This document shows, one piece after another, positions 18,903-26,686 of a stretch of DNA of 64,000 bases. Location of the stretch: assembly GCA_039817415.1 (NCBI GenBank), contig JBCBVV010000030.1, positions 18,863 through 82,862 on the forward strand. Direction: 5' to 3'. How positions within the stretch are numbered: position 1 is the first letter of the stretch; each line of letters begins with the position of its first letter. The translations under genes were made by a program, and so were the position numbers. The notes under the pieces are model-generated. The model searched no databases. It was not told the DNA's origin and was given only the letters and a program-made list of their open reading frames with translations. The DNA comes from JALEFZ01 sp039817415. Its GTDB lineage: Bacteria > Bacteroidota > Bacteroidia > J057.

Positions 18903-20138
18903 TCAAAATGCTTCCTTGACTTTTTTTAGACACAGCTGCATGGCATAGTAAGCTGTTCTGTCTAGGTTTACCTCTCTTACGGTTCTCAATCGGGCATGTC
19001 TACTTGCCTTCCAACCGTCCCCCACTAGTCCAATCCAAACTTCTGGCTTGTTGGTTTCGCCCTTTTGTGCAAAGCCTGTTGTTGCCATCCCGATGGATGC
19101 GCCTAGCTTTTTCCGAACTCCTTCTGCCATGGCTAAAGCAACTTCTTCAGACACAACGCCATGCTTGTCAATTAGTTCTTGGGGAACCCCCAATTGATTG
19201 ACTTTGACCTGTGCGTCATAGGCCATTATTCCACCTACGAAGTAAGATGAAGAACCTGGTGTTTCTACCAAACGGGCGCCTATTCTCCCTCCTGTTATAC
19301 TTTCGGCTGTCGCCAAGGTCAACTGATGGTCGACAAAAAGGTCTTTCATCATTTGGGAGATTGGCTTATCTCCTTCCCCATAGGACTTATCTACAAAAAC
19401 CTCTCTGACCTTTGGGATAAACTCCTCCAACATGGCTTTGGTTTGTCCTTCATCTTCCTCTTGGCCTGATAATTCCAGCCATAGCCCATCCAATCTAGGT
19501 AAATAAGCTACCTGTAGACCTTCGGGCATTTGATTTTCGATAGCTTCCATTCTATCTGCCACCTCAGACTCAGGTATTCCGGCCAATCTGAAAAAGTGCG
19601 AATGATAAGCTCTTGAAGGGAAATGCTTGGAAATTCGTGGTACTACCTCTTTTTCCAACATGTGCAACATTTCAAATGGCACGCCAGGCATCGAAAAAAT
19701 ATGCGTCCCGTCCTTTTCAAAAGCCATACCTGGAGCTGTTCCTCTAGTGTTGAGCAGTACTTCACACACAACAGGAACTTTAGCCTGTCCCTTGGTCAAC
19801 TCATTCAATTCAATCCCTGCTTGAGCAAAACGATCGGTAATAAAATCAAGGGTTGCCTGATCCACCTTCCAATCGCTTTGGAAATATTCGGCAAGGGTAT
19901 ATTTGGTTATATCATCCTTCGTTGGGCCAAGTCCTCCACTTATCAGCACCACATCGCTTTGGGCAACTTCTTCTTCTAACGCGCTCCTGATAGCCTCCTT
20001 GGTATCTGCGATCATCACAACTCTGTTGAGTCGAAGTCCATACTTGCGCAGAATAAGCCCTGAATTTGAAGCATTGGTGTTAACAATGGTGCCTTTCAGC
20101 AGTTCATTGCCAATATTGATAAAGGAGATTCTGGTCAT
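18903..20138 (-). CDS. cinA: CinA family nicotinamide-nucleotide amidohydrolase
   Basis: Full-length CinA of 411 residues. The N-terminal MoCF-like domain has the GNELLKGTIVNTNA and SGGLGPTKDDIT motifs (residues about 10-85); the C-terminal domain (about 255-405) has LATAESITGGRIGARLVETPGSS and ATTGFA, typical of nicotinamide mononucleotide deamidase. It salvages NMN in NAD recycling and in some bacteria is linked to competence. It stands alone between the OMP gene at 20201 and the E2 gene, with 144 bp before the latter. Confidence 0.94.
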   Translation of the reverse strand: MTRISFINIGNELLKGTIVNTNASNSGLILRKYGLRLNRVVMIADTKEAIRSALEEEVAQSDVVLISGGLGPTKDDITKYTLAEYFQSDWKVDQATLDFITDRFAQAGIELNELTKGQAKVPVVCEVLLNTRGTAPGMAFEKDGTHIFSMPGVPFEMLHMLEKEVVPRISKHFPSRAYHSHFFRLAGIPESEVADRMEAIENQMPEGLQVAYLPRLDGLWLELSGQEEDEGQTKAMLEEFIPKVREVFVDKSYGEGDKPISQMMKDLFVDHQLTLATAESITGGRIGARLVETPGSSSYFVGGIMAYDAQVKVNQLGVPQELIDKHGVVSEEVALAMAEGVRKKLGASIGMATTGFAQKGETNKPEVWIGLVGDGWKASRHARLRTVREVNLDRTAYYAMQLCLKKVKEAF

Positions 20139-20200
20139 AAGCGATCAACCGAATGATAGAATGGATGTTTACTGGAATGCTGCGAAGCTAGTCTTTTTCC

Positions 20201-20851
20201 TTATTCCATGCTATGAATTCGCTGACGTTTATCTCGAATAATGTTGTAACGGAGGGCAATAAGCGGTTGGATATGTCCCCCTTTGACTCCTAACACACCA
20301 AGTCCGAAGGTCATGTAGCCCATTCCTGGATGATAGTAGGCCAAAAGGTCCCTTCTTGGAGGAGAATAGCCAAACTGAATACCCAGGTCAGCATTGATGT
20401 ACTCTGTGATCCTAACGACGAAGCCAATGGTAGCTGTACCACCTATCCTAAAACCTGTAGCTTCTTCCTTGATAGAATTCCCTTGAGCATCTTGGCTAAG
20501 GTATCTGTCTCGGTAGTACACTCCAGTCAGGTCAAAGGCAATAAATGGATATTGGTAATCAGACAAGTCCTGTTCGTATAACCTCCCCCCTACGGAAAGA
20601 AACAGCCCCTGATTCAAGAGGTTGATATAGTCAGATAGGGCGCGGATACGTGGCTCTGCTCGATCTTCATTGTTTTGATGGCGAATTCCCGTTGCCAATT
20701 GCAGCGAGAACCTAGGAGCCATCTGAATTTCAGAACGAATGTCGAGCGTCCCTACCATAGCGGCGGGAACGTTCACCCCAACATGGGTTCTTAATTGACA
20801 AAATGAAAGGGCAGGCAAGAGCAACACAATCAGAAGGACAAACTGTCTCAT
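20201..20851 (-). CDS. Probable outer-membrane beta-barrel protein
   Basis: Signal peptide MRQFVLLIVLLLPALSFC at the N-terminus, then alternating hydrophobic/polar strands with regular aromatic residues (for example FSLQLATGIRHQN, FRIGGTATIGFVVRI, MGYMTFGLGVLGVKGG), consistent with a small outer-membrane barrel. I place the start at the ATG at 20851: an ATG 36 bp upstream lies only 1 nt past a TAATTTG promoter-like element (20889-20895) and would be upstream of the transcription start. The final strand ends in basic residues. No specific family recognised. Confidence 0.7.
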   Translation of the reverse strand: MRQFVLLIVLLLPALSFCQLRTHVGVNVPAAMVGTLDIRSEIQMAPRFSLQLATGIRHQNNEDRAEPRIRALSDYINLLNQGLFLSVGGRLYEQDLSDYQYPFIAFDLTGVYYRDRYLSQDAQGNSIKEEATGFRIGGTATIGFVVRITEYINADLGIQFGYSPPRRDLLAYYHPGMGYMTFGLGVLGVKGGHIQPLIALRYNIIRDKRQRIHSME

Positions 20852-20888
20852 TGATCGGGAGTGATTGTTATAATTTTTCCTGCTCATT

Positions 20889-20895
20889 CAAATTA
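20889..20895 (-). promoter_or_regulatory. TAnTTTG-type -7 element before the OMP gene
   Basis: TAATTTG on the minus strand about 38 bp ahead of the chosen ATG at 20851. One base shorter than the usual TAnnTTTG spacing, and no clear -33 TTG was seen. It helps decide the start of the OMP gene. Confidence 0.4.
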
Positions 20896-20983
20896 AAAAA
20901 CTTTACGCCCTAATCCATATTTTCTTTTACTACCTGTAACATCAAGATAATGTTTTCGTACTTTCAGGTCGAAATTATATGTT

Positions 20984-21952
20984 ATGCCAGATCTCCCTTT
21001 TTGGAGTATCGTCTTTCTCGTTACCCTCGTAACACTCGTTGTTTCAGCGGATTTCTTCATCAAAGCCTCTGAGAGAATTGGTCTTGCACTAGGCATTCCG
21101 CCCTTTATTGTAGGGGTAACGTTGATTGCTATCGGAACTTCCTTACCTGAGTTGGTTACCTCATTGGTGGCCGTCCTCAGTCCAAATAATGTATCAGCTA
21201 TTGTTCCCGGTAATGTCATCGGATCAAATATCACGAACATAGGTCTCGTGTTAGGAATCGTCGCATTTACTGCAAAAGACATCAAACTGGAATTTGATGT
21301 CATGAGAGTAGATGGTCCCATGATGATTGGTGCGACTTTCTTCCTTTATCTATGTTTGAGAGATGGGACTTTTAGCTTCCTTGAAGGCCTATTGTGCTGT
21401 GTTGGTCTTTGTATCTACTTGGGATATATCCTAAGTCTTCGAAATGTCAAAGACCCAGAAAATGTCTCTATTGAAATTGAAGCAGATGAATCCGAAAAGG
21501 AAAAATTTTCCTGGAAAGAGCCTGTTATCCTTTTGGTAAGCGGTATTGTCATTTACTTTTCCGCTGATTTTAACGTTCAATCCATCCAACATCTCGCAGA
21601 GATTCTTCAAATAGGAAAGGAGTTTATTGCACTTACTGCCGTCGCTCTTGGAACTTCACTACCTGAACTCGTAGTTTCTCTTGTCGCAATAAGAACCGGT
21701 AATGTAGAGATGGCGGTAGGCAATGTCATTGGATCCAATATCTTCAACATCTTCGCCGTCATGGGAATCCCCAGAATGGTCAGTACGATACAAGTTCCTG
21801 ATAGCTTATTGAATACCGGACTGCCTTCCTTCCTGTTCATTAGTCTGATGTGTCTGTTCGTTGTCATGGACAGAAAGGTCAATCGGTGGGAGGGCCTGAT
21901 ATTGCTACTTTTCTACATAGGGACGATTGGAACCATCGTTTCCCAAATCTAA
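20984..21952 (+). CDS. Calcium/sodium antiporter (CaCA family, K+-dependent-like)
   Basis: Inner-membrane exchanger of 322 residues with ten helices in two inverted halves. The alpha-1 repeat has GTSLPELVTSL (about 51-61) and GNVIGSNITNIGLVLG; the alpha-2 repeat has GTSLPELVVSL (about 225-235) and GNVIGSNIFNIFAVMG. The Glu and Asn residues of both repeats are the cation ligands. A short acidic loop (EIEADESEKE) joins the halves. It exports Ca2+ using the Na+ gradient. Followed by a strong terminator at 21976. Confidence 0.95.
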   Translation: MPDLPFWSIVFLVTLVTLVVSADFFIKASERIGLALGIPPFIVGVTLIAIGTSLPELVTSLVAVLSPNNVSAIVPGNVIGSNITNIGLVLGIVAFTAKDIKLEFDVMRVDGPMMIGATFFLYLCLRDGTFSFLEGLLCCVGLCIYLGYILSLRNVKDPENVSIEIEADESEKEKFSWKEPVILLVSGIVIYFSADFNVQSIQHLAEILQIGKEFIALTAVALGTSLPELVVSLVAIRTGNVEMAVGNVIGSNIFNIFAVMGIPRMVSTIQVPDSLLNTGLPSFLFISLMCLFVVMDRKVNRWEGLILLLFYIGTIGTIVSQI

Positions 21953-21975
21953 CCCTAGGGAAGAAAACTTAGAAA

Positions 21976-22009
21976 AAGGGGACGAAACTTCAATATTTCG
22001 TCCCCTTTC
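21976..22009 (+). terminator. Rho-independent terminator of the exchanger gene
   Basis: 13-bp perfect stem AAAGGGGACGAAA / TTTCGTCCCCTTT with an 8-nt loop. The flanking A and T tracts could also stop transcription from the minus strand SPOR gene at 22039. Confidence 0.88.
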
Positions 22010-22038
22010 TGTATTAAAATCGCCATTCAACTTCTTCC

Positions 22039-22734
22039 TTACTTTCTATCGTCTGGAAGGGTAAAGTTGTTTCCAGCTTCGGTTGAGTTTTTCAAGCTAT
22101 CATTCGCTGCATCATAAACTTGCTCCCATTCTGGGTTGTATTTTGGAACTTTTACAACGTCAGGAACGATAAACGCACCGGGGAAAGACTCTCTGATTAT
22201 TTTCTGGAAGAGAATAGCATCCTCTCTTTTCATGAAATCTCCAATTCTCACCACATAGTTTGGGGATTTATACTCCAAATAAGAAGTATAATCTGGGAAA
22301 CGTCCGATCAAGCCTCCTTTTACACTAAAGGCATTGGCGCGTTTGGTACCAGCATAAACCTGAATTCTGAATCCATCGATATCAGTGATCTTCTTCTTGA
22401 TCTCTTTGTCTCTATCTATCCATACATTCAATTGATTGTCAGCTTGGATATGAAGTTTATTCCCCTCTAGGAAGAAATTTGACAGGCTATCAGGATTGAG
22501 TTTGTTTTCTGCTTCCTCCTTGATGATCACAGTCGGCTCAGGCAACTGAAATTCGATTTTATCGCGAAAGGCTTCTACATTCTCACTTTCGTACTGAAAG
22601 TAATTTTCCTTACCAGGCTGGGCAAAGGAGATAGCGATAATACCTACTGTAAAAAGGGCGAAAAGTATGTGTTTGATGACAGTCATAAAACTGGAGCTTA
22701 TTTCTAAAATAAACGTTGGCTTCCGATTTTTCAT
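22039..22734 (-). CDS. SPOR domain-containing protein
   Basis: Signal peptide or anchor at about residues 17-38, then a short linker and a SPOR domain at about 122-192 (GFRIQVYAGTKRANA, then YVVRIGDFMKREDA). SPOR domains bind denuded glycan strands of peptidoglycan at the division site. Two starts are possible: the ATG at 22734, which lies about 11 nt past a TAACTTTG element (22746-22753), and an ATG at 22686 that gives a more ordinary signal peptide. I list the longer because the promoter fits it. Confidence 0.85.
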   Translation of the reverse strand: MKNRKPTFILEISSSFMTVIKHILFALFTVGIIAISFAQPGKENYFQYESENVEAFRDKIEFQLPEPTVIIKEEAENKLNPDSLSNFFLEGNKLHIQADNQLNVWIDRDKEIKKKITDIDGFRIQVYAGTKRANAFSVKGGLIGRFPDYTSYLEYKSPNYVVRIGDFMKREDAILFQKIIRESFPGAFIVPDVVKVPKYNPEWEQVYDAANDSLKNSTEAGNNFTLPDDRK

Positions 22735-22745
22735 ACGGAAGAGGG

Positions 22746-22753
22746 CAAAGTTA
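22746..22753 (-). promoter_or_regulatory. TAnnTTTG -7 promoter element of the SPOR gene
   Basis: TAACTTTG on the minus strand, 11 nt before the ATG at 22734. The expected transcription start leaves a leader of only a few bases. No clear -33 TTG seen. Confidence 0.5.
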
Positions 22754-22792
22754 TGTTAAGCAATCAAAGCTCGGGAATTTCAGGAAACTTAC

Positions 22793-23647
22793 CTAACGTA
22801 CCAAGGTTAAGGTATGGCTGAGATTAATAGGCTTTTTGTCTGATGTCAACGCTTGCACCTGACATTTATACACACCTTCTGGGGCAAGGTCACCATAGAC
22901 ATCGATTCCATCCCAAACAAAAGAGGGATTTTCAGTTTCGTAGATCAGATGCCCATTACGATCGTAAATCTTTAGGATAAAGGAACTAAGATCGAAATAG
23001 TTAATTCTTAGCTTATCATTGAAGCCGTCCCCATTCGGAGAAAAAGCAGAAGGGAAATCTACATAAGGGGGTTGTTTGACATCTAGTAGTTGCTTTAAGC
23101 TAAGGGTGCACCCTCTTTCAGTCTTCATTTTTACCGATACTTCATAGCGCCCAGGGTGCTGATATTCATGGACGGGGGAGGCCAAACTGTCAACCGTACC
23201 ATCTCCAAGGTTCCATTCAAAAGATTGGATAGAAAGTGAGGTATTTACGCCAAATCGAATCATGGAATTCGGCTTATGCTCGCCCCTTGGGTTTTTATCC
23301 AAGACAATGTTATCAAGGCTCTCTACTGTTGCGGTAATCATCACCGTATTGGACTCCCCTTTATCCTTAAATTTATAGGTGGTTTTGTAGGTGGTGGATT
23401 CCGACAAAGGAGGTGTTTTTAGGCTATCTCCAATGTGAATGATTCTTTCATCCTTCATCCACATAACCAAGGCATCAGGGCCTGCATCCAGCACAAGGAG
23501 GGCTGATTGGCCTGGGCAAATGGTATCTTCCACGATAGTTACAGGAGGAGAGAAAGAGGAATTGGGTCCAAACGAAGGAGTATTTTCAGCCATAAGGCTA
23601 AAAATCCACAACAGAGTAAGGACGAAGGCAAGGGTTTTCTTGGCCAA
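22793..23647 (-). CDS. PKD domain protein with T9SS type B (CHU_C) C-terminal domain
   Basis: Secreted protein of 284 residues. Signal peptide at 1-20. An Ig-like segment is followed by a PKD domain (about 115-190, with FEWNLGDGTVDSLASPVHEY) and a CHU_C domain from about 193 (FPSAFSPNGDGFNDKLRI ... LKIYDRNGHLIYE ... WDG), the signal that sends cargo through the T9SS without type A cleavage. The frame has no ATG ahead of the signal peptide: the start is TTG at 23645-23647 (M-AKKTLAFVL), which is unusual. Likely a small surface adhesin or structural protein. Confidence 0.88.
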   Translation of the reverse strand: MAKKTLAFVLTLLWIFSLMAENTPSFGPNSSFSPPVTIVEDTICPGQSALLVLDAGPDALVMWMKDERIIHIGDSLKTPPLSESTTYKTTYKFKDKGESNTVMITATVESLDNIVLDKNPRGEHKPNSMIRFGVNTSLSIQSFEWNLGDGTVDSLASPVHEYQHPGRYEVSVKMKTERGCTLSLKQLLDVKQPPYVDFPSAFSPNGDGFNDKLRINYFDLSSFILKIYDRNGHLIYETENPSFVWDGIDVYGDLAPEGVYKCQVQALTSDKKPINLSHTLTLVR

Positions 23648-23874
23648 GGGGATACTAGAATTTGGGGTTTATTTGGGTATACTTATCTATACTAAATATT
23701 TCGCTTTCCAGTCAAAAACCCTTTAAAAACGACATTAACTGTCAGAAATTATGTTTCAGCTGCTGTTTTGAAGGTGCGAATGAAATATGATTCCTGAAAT
23801 ATTTAACTCTATAAATACTCGATCAACTTAAGGAGATAAAGGTATATCCTATACCAAGCTCTGAAAAGATTGAT

Positions 23875-23882
23875 TACCTTTG
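23875..23882 (+). promoter_or_regulatory. TAnnTTTG promoter directly before nuoN
   Basis: TACCTTTG followed by four bases (ATCC) and the nuoN ATG at 23887. In Bacteroidota the transcription start lies about 5-7 nt after this element, so the mRNA should start at or within a base or two of the ATG (leaderless). No clear -33 TTG. Confidence 0.6.
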
Positions 23883-23886
23883 ATCC

Positions 23887-25365
23887 ATGAACGCTCCCTT
23901 GTTGGAATACCTCACACAACAGCTAGCCGAACTCGGCCCTTTGAGTCAAGGCCTATTGCCCGAGTGGATTCTGACAATAAGTATTATTCTTACCCTTCTC
24001 CTCAGTCTATTTCCAGTTAAAAAACAGTCTATTTTATGGCTTGCTCAAATTGGGCTCTTATTGGCTTTGGGGGCCAATCTCCTATTTCCTCCTGCTGAAT
24101 CAATGTCTCTTTTTGGAGGCATGCTTTCAGTAGATGGAATAGCCCAATATGCTAGAATTCTTATCCTCGGAACAACATTCATCGTTTTTGCGATGGATGG
24201 TCCTGCCCATAAACGGAAAGAGGAATATTACCCTTTGGTATTAGGGGTAGCTTTGGGCGCATCTATCGCCAGTCTGTCGTTCAATCTCCTCACTGCCATT
24301 CTTGCAGTAGAATTGATCAGTTTGGTTTCCTACGTTCTAGTAGGGCTTGAAGACGACAATAGGGAGTCTGCCTATGCAGCCTTGCAGTATCTCTTATTTG
24401 GCTTGCTTACCACCGGTATGAGTCTTTATGGCTTGTCATGGCTGTACGGAATGACGGGTTCATTTGAGCTAGGTACAAAGGAAAATCTTGAAGCGCTGGC
24501 AGCAGTGCCTATTTGGACGAGTTTGCCTATTCTGTTGCTCACTCTCAGTACTTTTTTCTTCAAATTGGCAGCTTTCCCCTTTCACTTTTGGACACCCCAA
24601 GTCTATCGCCAAGTTTCTTATCCCCTGCTAGCCTTGCTGTCAACTCTCCCTAAAATAGCAGGTACGCTATTCCTATTAAGGATTGTACATGTGCTACAAG
24701 ATTGGGCCTATGCCTCAGAATTCTCTTTTGCCTTATTAATTCTTGCTTTGTTTTCCATGACATGGGGCAATCTTTCTGCTTTGAATCAAAAGCATTTCAA
24801 ATCAGTGATGGCTTATTCTGGTATTGCACAGGCAGGCTATTTCCTATTGGGCTTGGGATGGATGAGTCTTTTCGGAGAAAGTAGTGTTCTCTTCTACCTA
24901 GGTATTTATGTTCTGATCAATATCTTGCCTATTATCTCAGCTATGTCTCTAGATCGGGAGGGTCTTTTGGATAATTTTTCAGGGAAGGGACAGGTAAACA
25001 TATGGGCTTCACTGGGTATGGCCATTGGACTGGTTGGGCTGGCAGGACTTCCTCCAACCGCAGGATTCATTGGCAAGTGGTTTCTATTTTCAGCTGGAGT
25101 GGAACACATGACAACAGAAACCCAAAATTGGATTCTGTTTGTGCTTGCCGTTGCGGTGCTCAACACGCTTATATCCCTCTTCTATTACTTGAAGCCACTC
25201 ATTATGCTGTTTCTAAGACCACGAATAGGCAAGGATGACGATGAACTGAAGACGAGTATGACACATAAGGGATTAATCGCTATAATTTCCTTATTGATAC
25301 TAACGCTGGGGGTCTATGGCTTCGATGATGTGATGGATTACCTTGGGCAAGTTTTATGGAAATAA
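23887..25365 (+). CDS. nuoN: NADH-quinone oxidoreductase subunit N (NuoN)
   Basis: Antiporter-like proton-pumping membrane subunit of complex I, 492 residues, about 14 helices. The conserved glutamate is E142 (LAVELISLVSYVLVG), the broken-helix lysine is K226 with FHFWTPQVY following (H233). Its own promoter element lies 4 nt before the ATG. It is separated from nuoM by 20 kb of unrelated genes and followed by a phosphate-binding-protein-like gene, so it is an isolated complex I gene. Confidence 0.95.
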   Translation: MNAPLLEYLTQQLAELGPLSQGLLPEWILTISIILTLLLSLFPVKKQSILWLAQIGLLLALGANLLFPPAESMSLFGGMLSVDGIAQYARILILGTTFIVFAMDGPAHKRKEEYYPLVLGVALGASIASLSFNLLTAILAVELISLVSYVLVGLEDDNRESAYAALQYLLFGLLTTGMSLYGLSWLYGMTGSFELGTKENLEALAAVPIWTSLPILLLTLSTFFFKLAAFPFHFWTPQVYRQVSYPLLALLSTLPKIAGTLFLLRIVHVLQDWAYASEFSFALLILALFSMTWGNLSALNQKHFKSVMAYSGIAQAGYFLLGLGWMSLFGESSVLFYLGIYVLINILPIISAMSLDREGLLDNFSGKGQVNIWASLGMAIGLVGLAGLPPTAGFIGKWFLFSAGVEHMTTETQNWILFVLAVAVLNTLISLFYYLKPLIMLFLRPRIGKDDDELKTSMTHKGLIAIISLLILTLGVYGFDDVMDYLGQVLWK

Positions 25366-25476
25366 GGCAAGCTTGGCATCTCATATTTACACAGAAGATG
25401 ATGTCATGAACTAGACGAAAAGATAAAGTGGCACCATCAAATCCTTTGAACGTTAAGAAATGCCGATAAAAAGTAT

Positions 25477-25484
25477 TATTTTTG
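25477..25484 (+). promoter_or_regulatory. TAnnTTTG promoter of the PstS-like gene
   Basis: TATTTTTG at 25477-25484, 26 nt before the ATG at 25511. It rules against the longer in-frame start at 25460, which lies upstream of the element. Confidence 0.55.
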
Positions 25485-25510
25485 CAGCCGATAAAATCAA
25501 CAGCTTTTAT

Positions 25511-26581
25511 ATGAAGCTATGGATTAAATGGGTAACTACGGTGCTGCTGTTGAGTGTTTGGGGATGTTCTGAAGGAACTAGCAATTTCACAGATCGCTCT
25601 GACAATCAAGCAGGTGAGCAGCAAGTTGTAACCAAGGATAAAAAAGTACGTCCTAATAAGCGGCAAGAGAGTACCACTTCCGGTGAAATCTACATTTCGG
25701 TAGACCGGGCTCTGAAACCTGCTATTGAGGCAGAATTAAATTCCTTCCTAGGTACTTACGACGAAGCCACCATCCATCCCATATATCTTCCAGGAGAAGA
25801 GGCTATTGCAGCCATGATTGAATCTGATTCTATCAGAATTGCTATAGCGACAAGGAAACTGACAGAGGAAGAGGAAGATATGTTGGAAATCCAACATACA
25901 TTTGCTGACTATTCAACCATTGGAAAAGAGGGGATTGTATTGATTGCTAATCAGAACAATCCTATTGATACACTTAACGCTGAACAATGGAGAGGTATTT
26001 TTTCTGGCGAATTGGAAAACTGGAAACAAATCTCCCCACAAGTAGGCTTAAAGAATATAAGCGTCGTCTTTGACAACAATCGCTCCAGTGCTGTTCGTTT
26101 CCTTCAGGATAGCGTTTTTGAAGGGAAACAAATAGCTGGGGATAATATTTTCGCTTTGGATTCGGCCGAGGCTGTCATGAACTATATCAAGGAAAATGAC
26201 AATGCTGTAGGCCTGCTTGGATTTTCGTGGATCAGCGATTGGGATGATCCCAAGGTTCGAAAGATCAGAGAAGGAACGAAGATATTGGCGATTGGGGGTG
26301 TTGCGGTTGATTCGCTTTGCCCTTATGATATAGATGCGTTTAGGCCGTATCAGACTTATTTAACGACAGATTGTTATCCTTTGATCAGGACGATCTACAC
26401 GATCAGAAGAGAAATTACTACTGGTCTGGGAACGGGGCTGGTCGCCTACATGGCAGGTCCAAGAGGTCAAAGGATTTTACATAAACACGGAATCGCTGCT
26501 ATCAAGGGAATTCCTCGACAAGTGAGGTTTCCCGATAAAAAAGGGGCGAAAGATCCGTTGAAGACTAAAATTGCCAAGTAA
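25511..26581 (+). CDS. PstS-like phosphate-binding lipoprotein
   Basis: Periplasmic solute-binding lipoprotein of about 356 residues. Lipoprotein signal peptide MKLWIKWVTTVLLLSVWGC (the lipobox has Trp at -2, which is unusual). After a Ser/Asn/Lys-rich linker the SBP domain begins with GEIYISVDRALKPAIEAE; the pattern ATRKLTEEE, NPIDTLNAEQWRGIFSGELENWKQ and AVRFLQDSVF matches PstS-type proteins that grip phosphate. No PstC, PstA or PstB genes are in the window, and such solitary proteins may serve as scavengers or sensors. The start at 25511 was chosen for the lipoprotein signal and the promoter at 25477. Confidence 0.85.
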   Translation: MKLWIKWVTTVLLLSVWGCSEGTSNFTDRSDNQAGEQQVVTKDKKVRPNKRQESTTSGEIYISVDRALKPAIEAELNSFLGTYDEATIHPIYLPGEEAIAAMIESDSIRIAIATRKLTEEEEDMLEIQHTFADYSTIGKEGIVLIANQNNPIDTLNAEQWRGIFSGELENWKQISPQVGLKNISVVFDNNRSSAVRFLQDSVFEGKQIAGDNIFALDSAEAVMNYIKENDNAVGLLGFSWISDWDDPKVRKIREGTKILAIGGVAVDSLCPYDIDAFRPYQTYLTTDCYPLIRTIYTIRREITTGLGTGLVAYMAGPRGQRILHKHGIAAIKGIPRQVRFPDKKGAKDPLKTKIAK

Positions 26582-26686
26582 ATACACAACTACACACAAT
26601 CGTAAAGCCAAACCAAATTGAGGGAAGCTAATGTTTCCCGTGATAATGTTTAACCTTTTTCTAGCATTTAAAAACCGCTTAAGACT

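Noticed and set aside
20893..21321. Antisense open frame at the start of the exchanger gene
   Set aside because: The plus-strand CaCA gene is certain here; the antisense frame has no recognisable motif.
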